Shown one piece after another: positions 9,716-20,741 of a DNA stretch of 64,000 nt. The notes beneath the pieces were generated by a model. That model made no database searches. It had not been told where the DNA came from and worked only from the letters and a program-made list of their open reading frames with translations. The position numbers and the translations under genes were made by a program. Source of the DNA: Siphonodentalium dalli (Eukaryota; Mollusca; Scaphopoda; Gadilida; Siphonodentaliidae); assembly GCA_032622095.1 (NCBI GenBank), contig CP136066.1, positions 9,263,784-9,327,783 of the forward strand, given 5' to 3'. Each line of letters opens with the position of its first letter. Position 1 is the first letter of the stretch.

Positions 9716-10850
9716 AAATATTAGTGATGGAGATTGTGTTCTTTGATTTATAAATTATATATTTTCTAAAGCTCTATGAATATGTTTATTGTATATATGT
9801 ATATATTGGCCCTAACTTAGTCACGTGTTAAGACCCGTTAATGGTGATAATGTGTTAAGTAAACAACCTGACAACTATCGGGTCGCTTGGGTGGCAAGAA
9901 GTAAACAGATTACTAGTGGACGCTCTTGATCTCCATATGTCACAAGGTGAGGTGATGGAGCTAGCACGACTTAGTGTTAATCAGACAATACTGTGACCCG
10001 TATATCTATTGCAACAGGGGGACCTGATGTTTTTACAAGTCAAGTGTCAAAACACTCAGTCGACAATACATGTGACAATAGTTGAGCACCTCTACTGTCA
10101 TCACAACGGGTTTGACGAACTTGCTAAAACTCGACAACTGCGCGAAAAGCGTCATATACACAGCGGGGCAGCGAAGATCATCTACACATGTAATGCATAA
10201 TGCGCTTCATATGATATTTGATTTAATTTGTTTAGCAGCTTACTATCACGCGATCTTCATTTCCCACTTAAAGCTCATGTATGTCGTGATCTTCAGTTTC
10301 ATTGGATATTACACACCTTCATGCGAATAGTTTCAATAACGTTTAAAGGTTTGTAATATAACTTTGTTTCTTTGCTCAACATTGACGTGCATGTATAATT
10401 ATGTGTTTTGTCCCATATCTCAATGTGATGCATTGAATAATTAGTATTCAAGTTTCCAGACCCAGGTCCAAATAAAATATCGCTCGCGGCATCGCACACA
10501 TTTTAAATATCCTACAATATGTTAATTTCCCTACATCTGTTGGAATTGGAGGCAAGTTACACTTTATTTAAAATAGTTAATGTATTTAATCGTGATATAT
10601 GTCAAAAGCTATCATAGTCGAGATCACAAACAGGATAATTTCAATAGTTATACATGCATATTAACTTGTTGCATTTGTTTTTGAACACCTGTAGTCTTGA
10701 TCTTTGGTAACTGTATATGATATGCAACCAGTGATGTAGTGTGACACTATTTCTGGGCATTTAAATCTCTATACAACCATTATTATTTACGAATGAAGAA
10801 TATGGCTCGAGCTATATCTTACCTTCAATGTAGTATCTCGATTTTTTACA
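9716..10850. other. no gene recognised
   Basis: AT-rich sequence with several ORFs of 60-80 codons (10009-10200, 10082-10330, 10299-10499) that lack recognisable motifs, good splice context or repeats. No feature can be supported. Confidence 0.35.
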
Positions 10851-10854
10851 TCCA

Positions 10855-11060
10855 CTATCTTTTTTTTGTCGGAGTCAAATCCGAATTAACGATCGCGAAT
10901 TACTATTTCCTTGGCTTCGGGGGTAAAAAATATTGTATTCGAGTCGAGGAACCCACCCATCAAAGCTAGGACTGATCAGATATCGATGAAATTTATTATT
11001 TTAATTTTAAATGGCCCAGTAAACTGTCGACGAGAAGAACTTATCTGATCAGATAGCGGT
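10855..11060. mobile_element. partial MITE of the TACTCAATCCG family
   Basis: Shares TTGGCTTCGGGGGTAAAAAA, ATTCGAGTCGAGGAACCCAC and CCATCAAAGCT with the complete members at 20742-21227 and 54158-54380. The terminal repeats are not preserved. Confidence 0.55.
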
Positions 11061-11426
11061 CGAAGATCGATAACTCTAAAATAAAATACAGTGGCTTTTT
11101 TGTGTCAAAATTTCTTTGAACAAAACGTTGAAAAATAACAGGTTTTGGGCAGAGTTATGGTTATACTATTCTCCGGGTCTAACATAATCTCTAGACGAGG
11201 TAGTTCTCGGCTCTGATATATTCATGTACACACTATATATATGGTTTAACCAGATACTAAATGGATTATCCCAGTCAGTTGCAAAGTGTACGTTGGAATG
11301 ATATATTATTCATTTGGAGGGATGTTAAGGTGATAAAAGCAGACGACAAATAAATAAAAATGCACAAGGAACCATATTTAGTATTTATTGAGGGAAATAT
11401 TTAGATAATATGAATGGTCGTTTGTT
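11061..11426. other. no gene recognised
   Basis: Intergenic sequence between a MITE fragment and the 68-bp minisatellite. Nothing supportable. Confidence 0.35.
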
Positions 11427-12165
11427 GAACTTATCTGAACATTTCCTATGGGATAACTACTCATCAATTATGCTTTAGTATAGAAAGAGTTAAACTTATT
11501 GTCTGAATAATTCCTATGGGATAACTACTCACCAATGATGCTTTAGTATAGAAAAGGTTAAACTTATTATCGGAACATTTCCTATGGGATAACTACTCAT
11601 CAATGATGCTTTAGTATAGAGAGGGTTAAACTTATTATCTGAACATTTCCTATGGAATAACTACTCATCAATGATGCTTTAGTATAGAAAGGGTTAAACT
11701 TATTGTCTGAATATTTCCTATGGGATGACTACTCACCAATGATGCTTTAGTATAGAAAGGGTTAAACTTATTATCTGAATAGTTCCTTTGGGATAACTAC
11801 TCATCAATGATGCTTTAGTATAGAAATGGTTATATTTTTTGTCTGAACATTTCCTGTGGGATAACTACTCATCAATGATGCTTTTAATATAGAAAGGGTT
11901 AACCTTATTATCTGAACATTTCCTATGGGATAACTACCCATCAATGATATACTTTAGAATAGAAAGGGTTAAACTTGTTGACTGAACATATCATATGGGA
12001 TAACTATTCATCAATGATGATTTAGTATAGAAAGGGTTAAACTTTTTATCTGAACATTTCCTATATATGTGATAACTACCCATCTATGATGCTTTAGAAT
12101 AGAAAGGGTTAAACTTATTATCTGAACATTTCATATGGGATAACTACTCATAAATGTTGCTTTAC
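11427..12165. repeat. 68-bp minisatellite, about 10.5 units
   Basis: GGGATAACTACTCATCAATG recurs at 11450, 11518, 11586, 11654, 11722, 11790, 11858, 11927, 11997, 12069 and 12137. The period is 68 bases in most units, with 1-4 extra bases in the later ones. Units share GCTTTAGTATAGAAAGGGTT. The array ends about 100 bases before the acceptor site of the SERTA-like exon and would lie in its upstream intron or promoter. Confidence 0.9.
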
Positions 12166-12254
12166 CAAACCATGTGTGCCATTTTTTAGGGGAGATTGAC
12201 CCATTCATCATAAATATACGCCCATGCCTTATACATTAAAATTATTATGTAACT

Positions 12255-12264
12255 TTTCTTGCAG
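12255..12264 (+). promoter_or_regulatory. probable 3' splice site of the SERTA-like exon
   Basis: TTTTCTTGCAG directly upstream of the first in-frame ATG of the SERTA-like ORF. The polypyrimidine tract and CAG fit a standard acceptor. The matching donor was not identified. Confidence 0.5.
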
Positions 12265-12273
12265 TATTTCAAC

Positions 12274-12906
12274 ATGCAGAAAATGATGGTTGAACCACTC
12301 GGCAATAACAGCTTTTTAAACACAAACGTGTTAGAAAATAAGGGTCAACAGCACGAAAAACGATGTGTCCAATCAGAAGGCAGCAATGACTCGACCACGG
12401 AACATTACCAACGGTGGTCAGACGGCTTGTCACACAACGACAAACATTACCAACGGTGGTCAGACGGCTTGTCACACAACGATACATATAACGATACATA
12501 TAACCCGTACGAACATAACCACCCTACCTGTAACCCGTATATATGGAAAAGGCGAGTCCCAAACACCAAGAGCAGGAACGGCGAGAACCAAGTTCCATTC
12601 GAAGCTACATTCAATAGTGAGAAACTCGAGATCAACGGATTCCGGCACAGCAGACGAGCAGGACATCACGCCACCGAACTGACCACAAGCAGACGACCAT
12701 ACGCCGCCGAGCTGACCACCATTAATAAGCTCAAGTACCGCAAAATCAGATGCAAGAAACTCATGAACTTGACCATGGACAAAATCGGGGGCTTGAATGA
12801 CCCAGAACTTATTCTGTGTCGCTCTGTTCTTCTGTTTGAGACTTTGAAGAAGCTGGACAAAGATTACACAAAAGCCAACGTCATCCGCCGCATACCAACA
12901 ACGTGA
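12274..12906 (+). CDS. SERTA-domain-like protein, coding exon
   Basis: A 210-residue ORF from ATG 12274 to TGA 12904-12906. The ATG lies 9 bases after AACTTTTCTTGCAG, a good acceptor site ending at 12264, so this appears to be a second exon holding the whole coding sequence after a 5' UTR exon. SERTA genes often have that layout. Residues about 155-197 match the SERTA pattern: L163xxL166TMxK170I, then D176PxL179, C182RSVLLFETLKKL. In known members (TRIP-Br/SERTAD, Drosophila Taranis) the motif contacts cyclin/CDK or chromatin regulators in the nucleus; function here is inferred from the family. The N-terminal half is low-complexity and polar, with a perfect 14-residue duplication at 44-57 and 58-71 (42-bp DNA repeat, 12402-12485) and a smaller AELTT repeat. 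No other known domain was seen. Possible alternative: chance resemblance in a novel protein. Confidence 0.6.
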   Translation: MQKMMVEPLGNNSFLNTNVLENKGQQHEKRCVQSEGSNDSTTEHYQRWSDGLSHNDKHYQRWSDGLSHNDTYNDTYNPYEHNHPTCNPYIWKRRVPNTKSRNGENQVPFEATFNSEKLEINGFRHSRRAGHHATELTTSRRPYAAELTTINKLKYRKIRCKKLMNLTMDKIGGLNDPELILCRSVLLFETLKKLDKDYTKANVIRRIPTT

Positions 12907-13895
12907 GATGCTCAAAGCATTATAACACAGTGAATAGCTGCCCAGTTATTCTGAAATCCGCTTTAATGGCGCGACATGCATCTCAATCATTCGGTAAGTC
13001 TTTCCACAGGAACAAAGTTCGCTTATGCATGGATATATTATTTATCAGACTATATATGCCGCTTTAAAGGCCCACATAATTTTCGAATGCCCATATCACA
13101 TTATATACAACATATATATTCCATAGTATATATACCATTTGGAAGAGGAACCAAAACTATATACATTCTACCGGAATACGGAACAGCTGTGGCCTATAAT
13201 GAGTGTCAACCAAGTTTAAGATATTCTCAGATTCACATCAAGACTTCCCCTGTTATTTACCACAGAATGCATCATAATTCACAACTAAAAGATAGAGTTA
13301 TTCCTCTTCCACTTAGAATAATAGACTGGCAGTACAGACTAGATCGAAATTAATCACAAACACACGTCGGTACCTTGACAAAAACAGCATGTTGAGTTTA
13401 TTCGACCGGATAAGTTGTTAAAACAATGTTTTGGAACCTCTTTCAACTGGTATATATATGTTGTATATAATCTGATCTGGGGATTCAAAAATTAAGTGAA
13501 AATAGTGAGAACTATACATGTGACGTGAATGTGTAGGTGGTAACCCTGTATTAGTCTAAATCCGTGTTAACCCAACACCCAGTGAATCTGCCGATACATT
13601 TTGGTGTGTTGCCATGGGAACCCAGCTTTAGGAAAAAAGGTCTTCTGGTTACCAGCTTAACCATTGCTGTGATTTCAGCACAAATTTGATACCAAAAGCT
13701 TGCATCAGATCACAATCATGGTGCATCTTTGAAACTGTTAGTCCTGCATGCCTCGTGCATGTTTGCTTTTTATCGGCAACATATAACCGCGTGACGCGTA
13801 GAAAGTTGATAATTTCTATAGCATATAAACCAACAAAGGTCAATTAGCTGGGTACCCATGCAAAACACCTTTTCGTAAAGCTTGGTACCCAACAC
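12907..13895. other. 3' flank of the SERTA-like gene
   Basis: No second gene is supportable. A 125-codon frame at 12976-13353 begins with ATG and has reasonable composition but no recognisable domain, and could be 3' UTR. No convincing polyadenylation signal was found close to the stop. Confidence 0.35.
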
Positions 13896-13899
13896 ACGC

Positions 13900-13952
13900 A
13901 ATACGGCCGCAACACAGTGACCTCGCTTATTAAGCGAGGTCACGGCCGTATT
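13900..13952. repeat. interrupted palindrome
   Basis: GTGACCTCGCTTA pairs with TAAGCGAGGTCAC (13917-13943, almost no loop). The outer blocks AATACGGCCG and CGGCCGTATT also pair, with a 7-base insertion on the left side. Confidence 0.75.
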
Positions 13953-13995
13953 GGATTCATCCATCTCCGTTCCGTTGTTTCAGAGATTCTTCCAG

Positions 13996-14142
13996 CCCCG
14001 GTTCCGTGGTTTTAGTGCTACTGGTCAAAGTTTTGGAGTAGCATTTCCATATATGGAGCCTTTGAATTATTCATGACTTCCATATATGGAATGCTACTCC
14101 AAAACTTTGACCTGTTGCACTAAAACCACCGAACCGGACCCG
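13996..14142. mobile_element. foldback MITE, about 150 bp
   Basis: GGTTCCGTGGTTTTAGTGC on the left is mirrored by GCACTAAAACCACCGAACC on the right. The inner arms include GGTCAAAGTTTTGGAGTAGC and TCCATATATGGA on both sides of a loop of about 20 bases. No coding capacity. Confidence 0.75.
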
Positions 14143-14228
14143 GTGGATCCAACATGGCCGCGAGTTAGTGACAGGGCGAATACAATGACCCATTCAGCTC
14201 CAGTGAATGTAGGACTTTCCTATTTGAC

Positions 14229-14346
14229 AACAAACTGTCAACTTGGTGACGCATTTCTCTTAAATTAATTTCTAGGACGTGTCGATATGTACAAAAAACT
14301 GTCAATTAAGTGACGCATTTCTCTTAAATTAATTTCGAGTGCGTAT
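14229..14346. repeat. direct repeat, two units of about 69 bp
   Basis: AACTGTCAA, GTGACGCATTTCTCTTAAAT and TAATTTC occur twice in the same order, with period about 69 bases. Confidence 0.75.
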
Positions 14347-14449
14347 CGAGTGGTCAGGCTATATACATGTACATGTATAATGCATAGTAAACAATAAACA
14401 TGGATTTGCTTGATTTAGATTGCACTGTAAAATCTATTTAATTGACCAC

Positions 14450-15045
14450 GTACATGTGCGAACTCACCCTCCTTTCTTCTCGTCGCTGTGTTTTAACACG
14501 TATACATGTAGGAACTCACCCGCCTTACTTCTCGTTTCTGTGTTTTAACACTTACATGTACGAACTCACGCGCCTTTATGAGATGCCAAATTAACATTTG
14601 AAGCGCAATCCAGCTTGATTCATATCAATTGCATTGAAGCGCAATTGAATTGCACTGAAGCGCAATTATTGTTACAAGCTTACACCCCTGAATAGATAGT
14701 TATTCCATTAATTAACTGGGGGTTCCCATATATGGGAAAATAATTTCGCTGAAGCGCAATTGAATTGCGATGAAGCGCAATTAATTTTCTATTGGATTTA
14801 TTCATTAATTAACTGGGGGGTTTAGCCATATATATAAAATTAATTGCGCTAAAGCGCAATTAATTTTCAATTGCGCTGAAGCACAATTGAATTGCGATGA
14901 AGCGCAATTGAATTGGACTGAAGCGCAATTGAATTGCGCTGAAGCACAATTATTAATAAATGTGAATTTGGCCTCCCATACGCCTTACTTCTCGTAGCTG
15001 TTTTAGCACGTACATGTACGAACTCACCCGCCTTACTTTTCGGCG
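14450..15045. repeat. short tandem repeat interrupted by a palindrome-array element
   Basis: Two to three units of GAACTCACCCGCCTTACTTC with ...TGTTTTAACACGTACATGT lie at 14457-14578. The same unit resumes at about 14979-15045. The element at 14578-14982 sits between, so it inserted into this short tandem repeat. Confidence 0.65.
14578..14982. mobile_element. palindrome-array element, GCGCTGAAGCGC type
   Basis: Inverted ends: ATGAGATGCCAAATTAACAT at the left and AAATGTGAATTTGGCCTCCC at the right. The interior is a string of TTGCGCTGAAGCGCAATT-like palindromes (about ten, some degenerate) plus two copies of ATTAATTAACTGGGGG and CCATATAT. No ORF. Its ends match those of the element at 55475-55980, which has a different palindrome inside. 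Confidence 0.65.
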
Positions 15046-15510
15046 CTATAATTATCCTGCCATACTGAATCATGTATACTGTACTTTGTTTATTCAATAA
15101 TTGTTAATATATACTATACATGTCATAATGCCTTTTTGGGTTATTTTTTCAGAATTCAATTTTATGTTGTTCAATTTATTTTAAGCATATAGAAGCTAGC
15201 TCTCAAATTAAAAGCTGTAATTGCTCGATTTTGTCCCTTTCCGGAGACAAAACATGGCGATAAATCGGTACATGAAATACTTACACATGTATATATAAGC
15301 GGAATTAATATGCCGCACATATACATATTGTAGCAATACCAATTAATGTAATTACTGGCATACATCCAGGTATAAATTCAGCATTTAACAACGAAGGCAA
15401 GTTTCATCTTTCTGTTTTAGTGATACCGTAAAATAAAGAGCGTTTTTTTCCCTCAATATGAAACATAATTTTAATGTTATTATGTTTAGCAGCTTATTGA
15501 AGACGTGGAG
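15046..15510. other. no gene recognised
   Basis: AT-rich intergenic sequence with short chance ORFs only. Confidence 0.35.
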
Positions 15511-15511
15511 G

Positions 15512-15639
15512 TTAGGTATATATGACCCGGGGGGGGGGGGGGGTAATAATAATAATAATATAGTTAGGTATATATGACCGGGGGGGGGGGGTAATAATAA
15601 TAATAATATAGTTAGGTATATATGACCCGGGGGGGGGGG

Positions 15640-15673
<34 letters not shown>

Positions 15674-15716
15674 TAGTTAGGTATATATGACCGGGGGGGG
15701 TAATAATAATAATAAT
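15512..15716. repeat. four-unit array of G-tract plus (TAA)n modules
   Basis: TTAGGTATATATGACC followed by a run of about 8-16 G and then (TAA)n occurs four times in a row. The long G runs can form quadruplexes and are also positions where sequencing may misjudge length. Confidence 0.85.
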
Positions 15717-15731
15717 ATATTTACAGATATA

Positions 15732-15999
15732 TTAACCCTTTCAGTGCCAGGGGCCGATCTCATCGGCCCTAATTTACGGTCTGTAAAATCGGCTCCAAAT
15801 TTTTTTTTTTTTATTAAAATTTTTTATTAAAATTGTAAAAAATTGTAAAAAATAATAACAAATGATGAAAAATTGTTAGGCCAATGCATTCTCTTATATA
15901 TGCGAGGCGACCTATGGTCGACTCGCATATATAAGAGAATGCTTTGGCACAGGGTATATGGGTTGATACAAAAATCGGACCTGGCACTCAAAGGGTTAA
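15732..15999. mobile_element. TTAA-flanked MITE (CCCTTTCAGTGCC type), carrying a hairpin module
   Basis: TTAA then CCCTTTCAGTGCCAG at the left; CTGGCACTCAAAGGG then TTAA at the right. TTAA duplication and CCCTTT ends are typical of piggyBac-type elements. The inside contains one 70-bp palindrome (15879-15948, CCAATGCATTCTCTTATATA mirrored) bordered by GGCACAGGG. No transposase. Confidence 0.75.
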
Positions 16000-18000
16000 T
16001 ACAGTAAAATAAAGATACATGTAACTTACAGGTCTGGCATTTTATAACATCTAAGTACAAAATTAGTTCTAGTTTTTAGATTTGCTCCACTTATGTGTGG
16101 ATAATTGGAAAAAAGGGCGATAAATTTGTACTACTTGGGTGAGTTTTTTTCCAGCAAATATAAAGTACCTGTACATGTAATAGTATTTCATGTGTTTATC
16201 GACCTATGTTGTGATCCCATGAATGTGACCTGTCTGAATAATCACCACATTATGCATGCAAATTGTGTACCTGCCACTAATTCAATATAATAATACTCTT
16301 TAAAGATGGATTATCTGTTTAAATAAACATTTAGATAGTTCCCTGGGTATGAAATAATACGTATGAGTTGGAAGTCCCTCCCCGGAAACGATTCTATCAA
16401 TTAATATTAATTTTATTTCGATATTATTTTATCCAATTAATGGGACACTTCTTTGTTATATATAAATATAACTTTTAGATAGAGGCCTCCAGCATGGTGC
16501 TCCGAACGAATGCGAGCCGCAAAAGGTCTCCGATTGATTGTAACTGCTGTAATATTAAGTGCTATCAAGTAGATAAGACATAGAGTGTACCATATACTTA
16601 TTTTTAATGACTAAATAACTTAAATAACAAAACAAACAAAAACGCAAATAAAAAGACGGTCGTGAAAATCAGGGACCATTATGGAACGGCACAGAGTTAT
16701 TTTTACGAACAAAAATTCCAAATAAAATCAATATATTAATTGATAGACGCGGACAGGGTTCTTTGAATCGTATTTATTATAGATAATCCACCTTTAATTT
16801 ACCATGCACAAAGGGGCATGCAGCCCCGTAGATGCACATTTTGACATTATGTCAGCTAGGTCCCCTCTCGGGGGGTCCCTTGATGTACATTTTGATCGTG
16901 TTGATTAAAAAACCCACACTTTTTCATTGATCTCCTTTCTCAATTTAACCCAAAACTAATTATTACTTTAAAAAAAACTAAAAAATTTAATCAAAATTTG
17001 GAAAACTTGGAGAAAAATCACAGACAGATCCTACTCTTTCATAGATGCCCACTATCCAGGCACTTGCAGGCAGTATGGAAAATGCTATGTTTTGTTTAAT
17101 GATTTCACATGTTTAATGTTTTCACACCACAAGTTGATTTGTCATTAAATGTTGGTGTTTATGAATATAACTACAGTGCTTGGATTTCTGTTCATTGTAT
17201 ATATCAGTATCATATATGCTGCTTGTGTGTTCTGATGTTTACTGATGTATTCAGTTGTTCCAGGCTAATATTTAAGAAACATAATTTTTAATTAAATTGC
17301 AGTGTTTGACCCCAAAAATGTAGCATAAATAATGTTAGATAATATCGAACATAATTTTTGCTAAATTTTTGAGACAAACAAAAATGCTAAATATATTAGT
17401 TTAACTTTTTTTTAGATGATTATTGAGAGGGTCACAATGACATTTAAGAATTTTTTTTTTGCAATATGAATTCTTTGTTTGGTATTCATAAGTTATTTTA
17501 AATATCATAGTTTGACAAGTCAAATTATATTTATAGAATTATATGTTTTTGTAACTGGAAGGTCTGGAATGTTGAATGCTAGTACGGTAAACAATATGTA
17601 CTGTATATCTTATAGTAAGTGATTACTGTATATCTTATATATCTTATAATAAGTAAATACTGTATATCTTATAAGTACTGTGTGCTCTGGTGTGCTTCTC
17701 TTTCACATGTTATTGTGTGGCGTCCATTGTCTCTTTATTGTATAATTTTATTTGCATCCAAAGTACTTTCCTCTGCATAATAACAGTGATGGCTGAATAA
17801 TATTGATTGATTTAGAATAATATTGATTGATTTAGAATAATATTAATTTATTTTGAATAACTGCAAACGTGAAATTAATGTACATGATAGTTACATAACA
17901 AGAACATAAAATAAATATACGTTGTTGAACAGTTTCCAAGGATTGGGCCAAGTACCCAAACATATTCAATATTGAATAAAAATGTTTGCTTGGAAAAAGA
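16000..18000. other. AT-rich intergenic sequence, no gene
   Basis: About 2 kb with short chance ORFs only. Minor repeats: GTATATCTTATA-type duplications at 17595-17672 and TTGATTGATTTAGAATAATA duplications at about 17800-17850. Confidence 0.4.
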
Positions 18001-18002
18001 AA

Positions 18003-18075
18003 ATCTGACACTACCAATATAATCTGACGCTACTGATATAATCTGACACTACCTATATAATTTGACACTACAGAT
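18003..18075. repeat. 22-bp tandem repeat, about 3.3 units
   Basis: AATCTGACACTACC(A/T)ATAT-like units repeat with small changes. Confidence 0.7.
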
Positions 18076-18360
18076 ACGAAGTTCTTTAGTGCCTACATTT
18101 TTATTTGAAGATGCGTAGCTCATTTCAATGGCAGATATGGTTCCAAATAATTTTCCCCTTTTAAAAAACATTAATGAATGCAACATCACTGTTATTTGGC
18201 AGGGGAGAATACTCTTATCTCATTGTGTTATGTGGTGGACCTCGCCACATATATTATATTGTTTATTATTTGTTTTATATCGTAAAATATTGATTGTGAT
18301 TTTATTCTGAAAATAAAGTGATATCGAAGAAATTTTAAATTGTGACTATACATGGTTCCA

Positions 18361-18490
18361 ACAAGCCTGCAAATAGCGCGTCTGTCATTTGCAGATTGAG
18401 GTCCCCAGAGGGTGACTTTAGTGATGCTATCCCACACAGTGGGCTAGCATCACCAAATTCACCCTCTGGGGACCTCATTCTGCTTAGGCC
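18361..18490. mobile_element. foldback MITE (GAGGTCCCCAGAGGG family)
   Basis: The left arm has ACAAGCCTGCAAATAG and GAGGTCCCCAGAGGGTGA. The right arm has TCACCCTCTGGGGACCTC. They are separated by about 45 bases that include GGGCTAGCATCACC and its partial mirror. Other members: 18673-18796, 27265-27416, 27674-27798, 40161-40421 and 52974-53199. Confidence 0.8.
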
Positions 18491-18672
18491 TCATCTTCTG
18501 GGAAATATCTATAGTATCAAATTAACATTGTTTTTAGTTACGTTTTCCCATCTGGGAAGTTTCTATATCTCCTAATTTGCAGCAGAAGGTAAAATCCATA
18601 ATCGAGGTGCCCAATGGGCTTCAACTGGGGAACTTCAATCTGATCCTAGATCTACCATATCAGTTGAGGGCA
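18491..18672. other. flank left of the 9-kb tandem array
   Basis: Short single-copy spacer between two members of the same MITE family. It is the last unique sequence before the 9-kb units. Confidence 0.5.
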
Positions 18673-18796
18673 TAAGCAGAATGAGGTCCCCAGAGGGTGA
18701 TTTAGTGATGCTAGCCTGATGTGTAGGAAAGTGTCACTAAATTCACCCTCTGGGGACCTCATTCTGCAAATGATAGACACACTATTTGCAGGCTTG
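18673..18796. mobile_element. foldback MITE at the left edge of the 9-kb array
   Basis: A member of the GAGGTCCCCAGAGGG family. Its left arm differs slightly from that of the corresponding MITE in copy 2 (GGTCCCC versus GGTCATC, and one base missing from ATTTAG). From about 18722 onward the two are identical. The edge of the duplicated unit therefore lies within this MITE. Confidence 0.8.
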
Positions 18797-19144
18797 GGTT
18801 CCAACCAGGTTAGTAGTGACTGTCTGCCACAGATAACAAACATAAATTTAATTTTAAGGGGTTTCCATGCCTTATATATGTCAGGAGGTGGACAGTTTAG
18901 ATGGACCTACACAGAACAATACATAATTGTTAAGCTAGTACACCACAGGAAGGAATCTTTGCTATCTGAAGACCACACCAAGCATATTCTATAAAAATTA
19001 TTAACGTTAACTTTAATCATATTTTTAGAAGGGAAAGTTTGGGAAGAGCATTCTCAGAAAGTATAAAAAATTATTGAAAGTGTTTCAACGAATAACTGCC
19101 ATAAAAAGTACATGATCTGAACTAGTAACATGCTCGAATGAAAT
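18797..19144. other. no gene recognised (inside the 9-kb unit)
   Basis: The plus-strand frame 18719-18994 crosses the MITE into this stretch and has no recognisable domain. Confidence 0.35.
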
Positions 19145-19502
19145 TTAACCCTTTACCCAACAAACTGGCCAAATAAAGCTTCAACAGCCTAAAATATCTT
19201 CGGTCTGTCTCAATAACACCATACAAATATGGATATCATTGGAACCGGCTCCTTGACCACATTGTGATAGTTACAGTTATGCCCTGTGCCAATGCATTCT
19301 CTTATATATGCGAGTCGACCATAGGTCGCCTCGCATATATAAGAGAATGCATTGGCCTTTTTTCTTACATTCTTTAACAATTTTATAATTTTTAATGTGT
19401 TAAGCCAATGCATTCTTTTATATATGCGAGGCGACCTATGGTCGACTCGCATATATAAGAGAATGCATTGGCACAGGGCCCTTCTGTTGGGTAAAGGGTT
19501 AA
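19145..19502. mobile_element. TTAA-flanked MITE (CCCTTTACCCAACA type) with two hairpin modules
   Basis: TTAA plus CCCTTTACCCAACA at the left is mirrored by TGTTGGGTAAAGGG plus TTAA at the right. Two 70-bp palindromes (19287-19357 and 19403-19473) sit inside, separated by TTCTTACATTCTTTAAC text and bordered outside by CCCTGTGCC and GGCACAGGG. piggyBac-type ends, no transposase. Copies at 28147-28504 and 37149-37507. Confidence 0.8.
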
Positions 19503-19588
19503 TGGAGAGCAACACTGCTGAATATGGTATGCTGGTCATTCACTCAATCAAGGAGCAATCAACTGAAAATAGGTCACATTATTAGAGA

Positions 19589-19806
19589 TACAGTAATGCT
19601 CTTAAGTCATTGACTCTTTAACTACAGCAGAATTATGGGTAACTTTTCAGGATTTAGTCGGAAATATGGCTTGTTGCCATTCATCGGAAAGCTCTCCCCG
19701 AGAGCTTTCTGATGAATGGCAACAAGCCATATTTCCGACTAAATCCTGAAAAGTTACCAATAATTCTGCTGTAGTTAAAGAGTCGATTACTTAGAGCATT
19801 ACTGTA
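19589..19806. mobile_element. foldback MITE (TACAGTAAT family)
   Basis: A 218-bp palindrome, TACAGTAATGCTCT to ATTACTGTA, with hairpin centre AAAGCTCTCCCCGAGAGCTT. Copies at 28591-28808 and 37594-37811. Confidence 0.85.
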
Positions 19807-20741
19807 GCTGATCAGCTGGGGATTTGGCTATGGACATATGACCCAAAACTCATCTCAGCCCAAAGGTTTAAATGACAAGACACTATTTCAAGGCTTGTGA
19901 CTGCCCCTTGCCCTTCGGTGGTTAAATGATTGATTGATTGGGGTTTAATGTCACTTTCAGCAACTAAGACCATATCATGACATTGCCAGTTTTTTTTGGT
20001 TTTTATGTGTAACCAATCAGGTAAGTGGGTGTCGGACCAGGTAACACGAGTTCCAGGGTATGCAACACCAAAACCTAGCACACCAGAATGACAGAAAACA
20101 AGTCAAAGTGAAGCACTGGCAGGTAGACCATAAATGGCCTATTTGTTAGTCAACATAGGTTTTAGTAAGAAAGAAAAACGCCTCAAACATATTCGTCATT
20201 TTACCCACATATTGGCGGAGCAAAAATGTAATGGATGTCAAGAACAAGAGGAGAGTGTCTGCAAAGTATATGAAAGAAGGGGGAATATATTAGGGTCAGG
20301 GTCCCAATCACATGTAGACACTGTGTTCCTCGTGTTCTTGGCAAAAATTTTGAGTCGGAGAGCAAGATCCTGGAGCGGCTGAAATTCTTTTGAAAAGTAA
20401 TTAAAATTAAAATTAAAATCAAAGATACCTAAGAATTTGTAATTTAAGGAAAAAGGTAAAATTTAAAATTTTTAGAAGACTAAAGAGGTAAAGTTTTGAA
20501 AAGTCAAAAGATAGATACAAACAATAGGATCTTCCTCAGTTGCAAGTCGCTAACCTGTGCCATATTAAGCATATGAACACAAATTTTTCGGCCTTTACTC
20601 GCAACTTTAATACTTATTGGATCATAGAATAATGTTGGGGTGTAATTTGATTGATTGATTGGGGTTTAATGTCGCTGTCAGACCATATCACGACAATGAC
20701 AATTTTAGTGGTGGATGAAATCTGCACACTTACAGCTAATG
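19807..20741. repeat. interspersed repeats with GATTGATTGATTGGGGTTTA
   Basis: GATTGATTGATTGGGGTTTA followed by ATGTC and ACCATATCA(T/C)GACA occurs at about 19928 and again at about 20650, so it marks two fragments of one interspersed repeat. Wording of this kind is familiar from molluscan genomes. The small ORFs between them show no recognisable domain. Confidence 0.45.

Noticed and set aside
12976-13353. 125-codon ORF downstream of the SERTA-like gene
   Set aside because: No recognisable domain and no promoter or splice evidence; may simply be 3' UTR.
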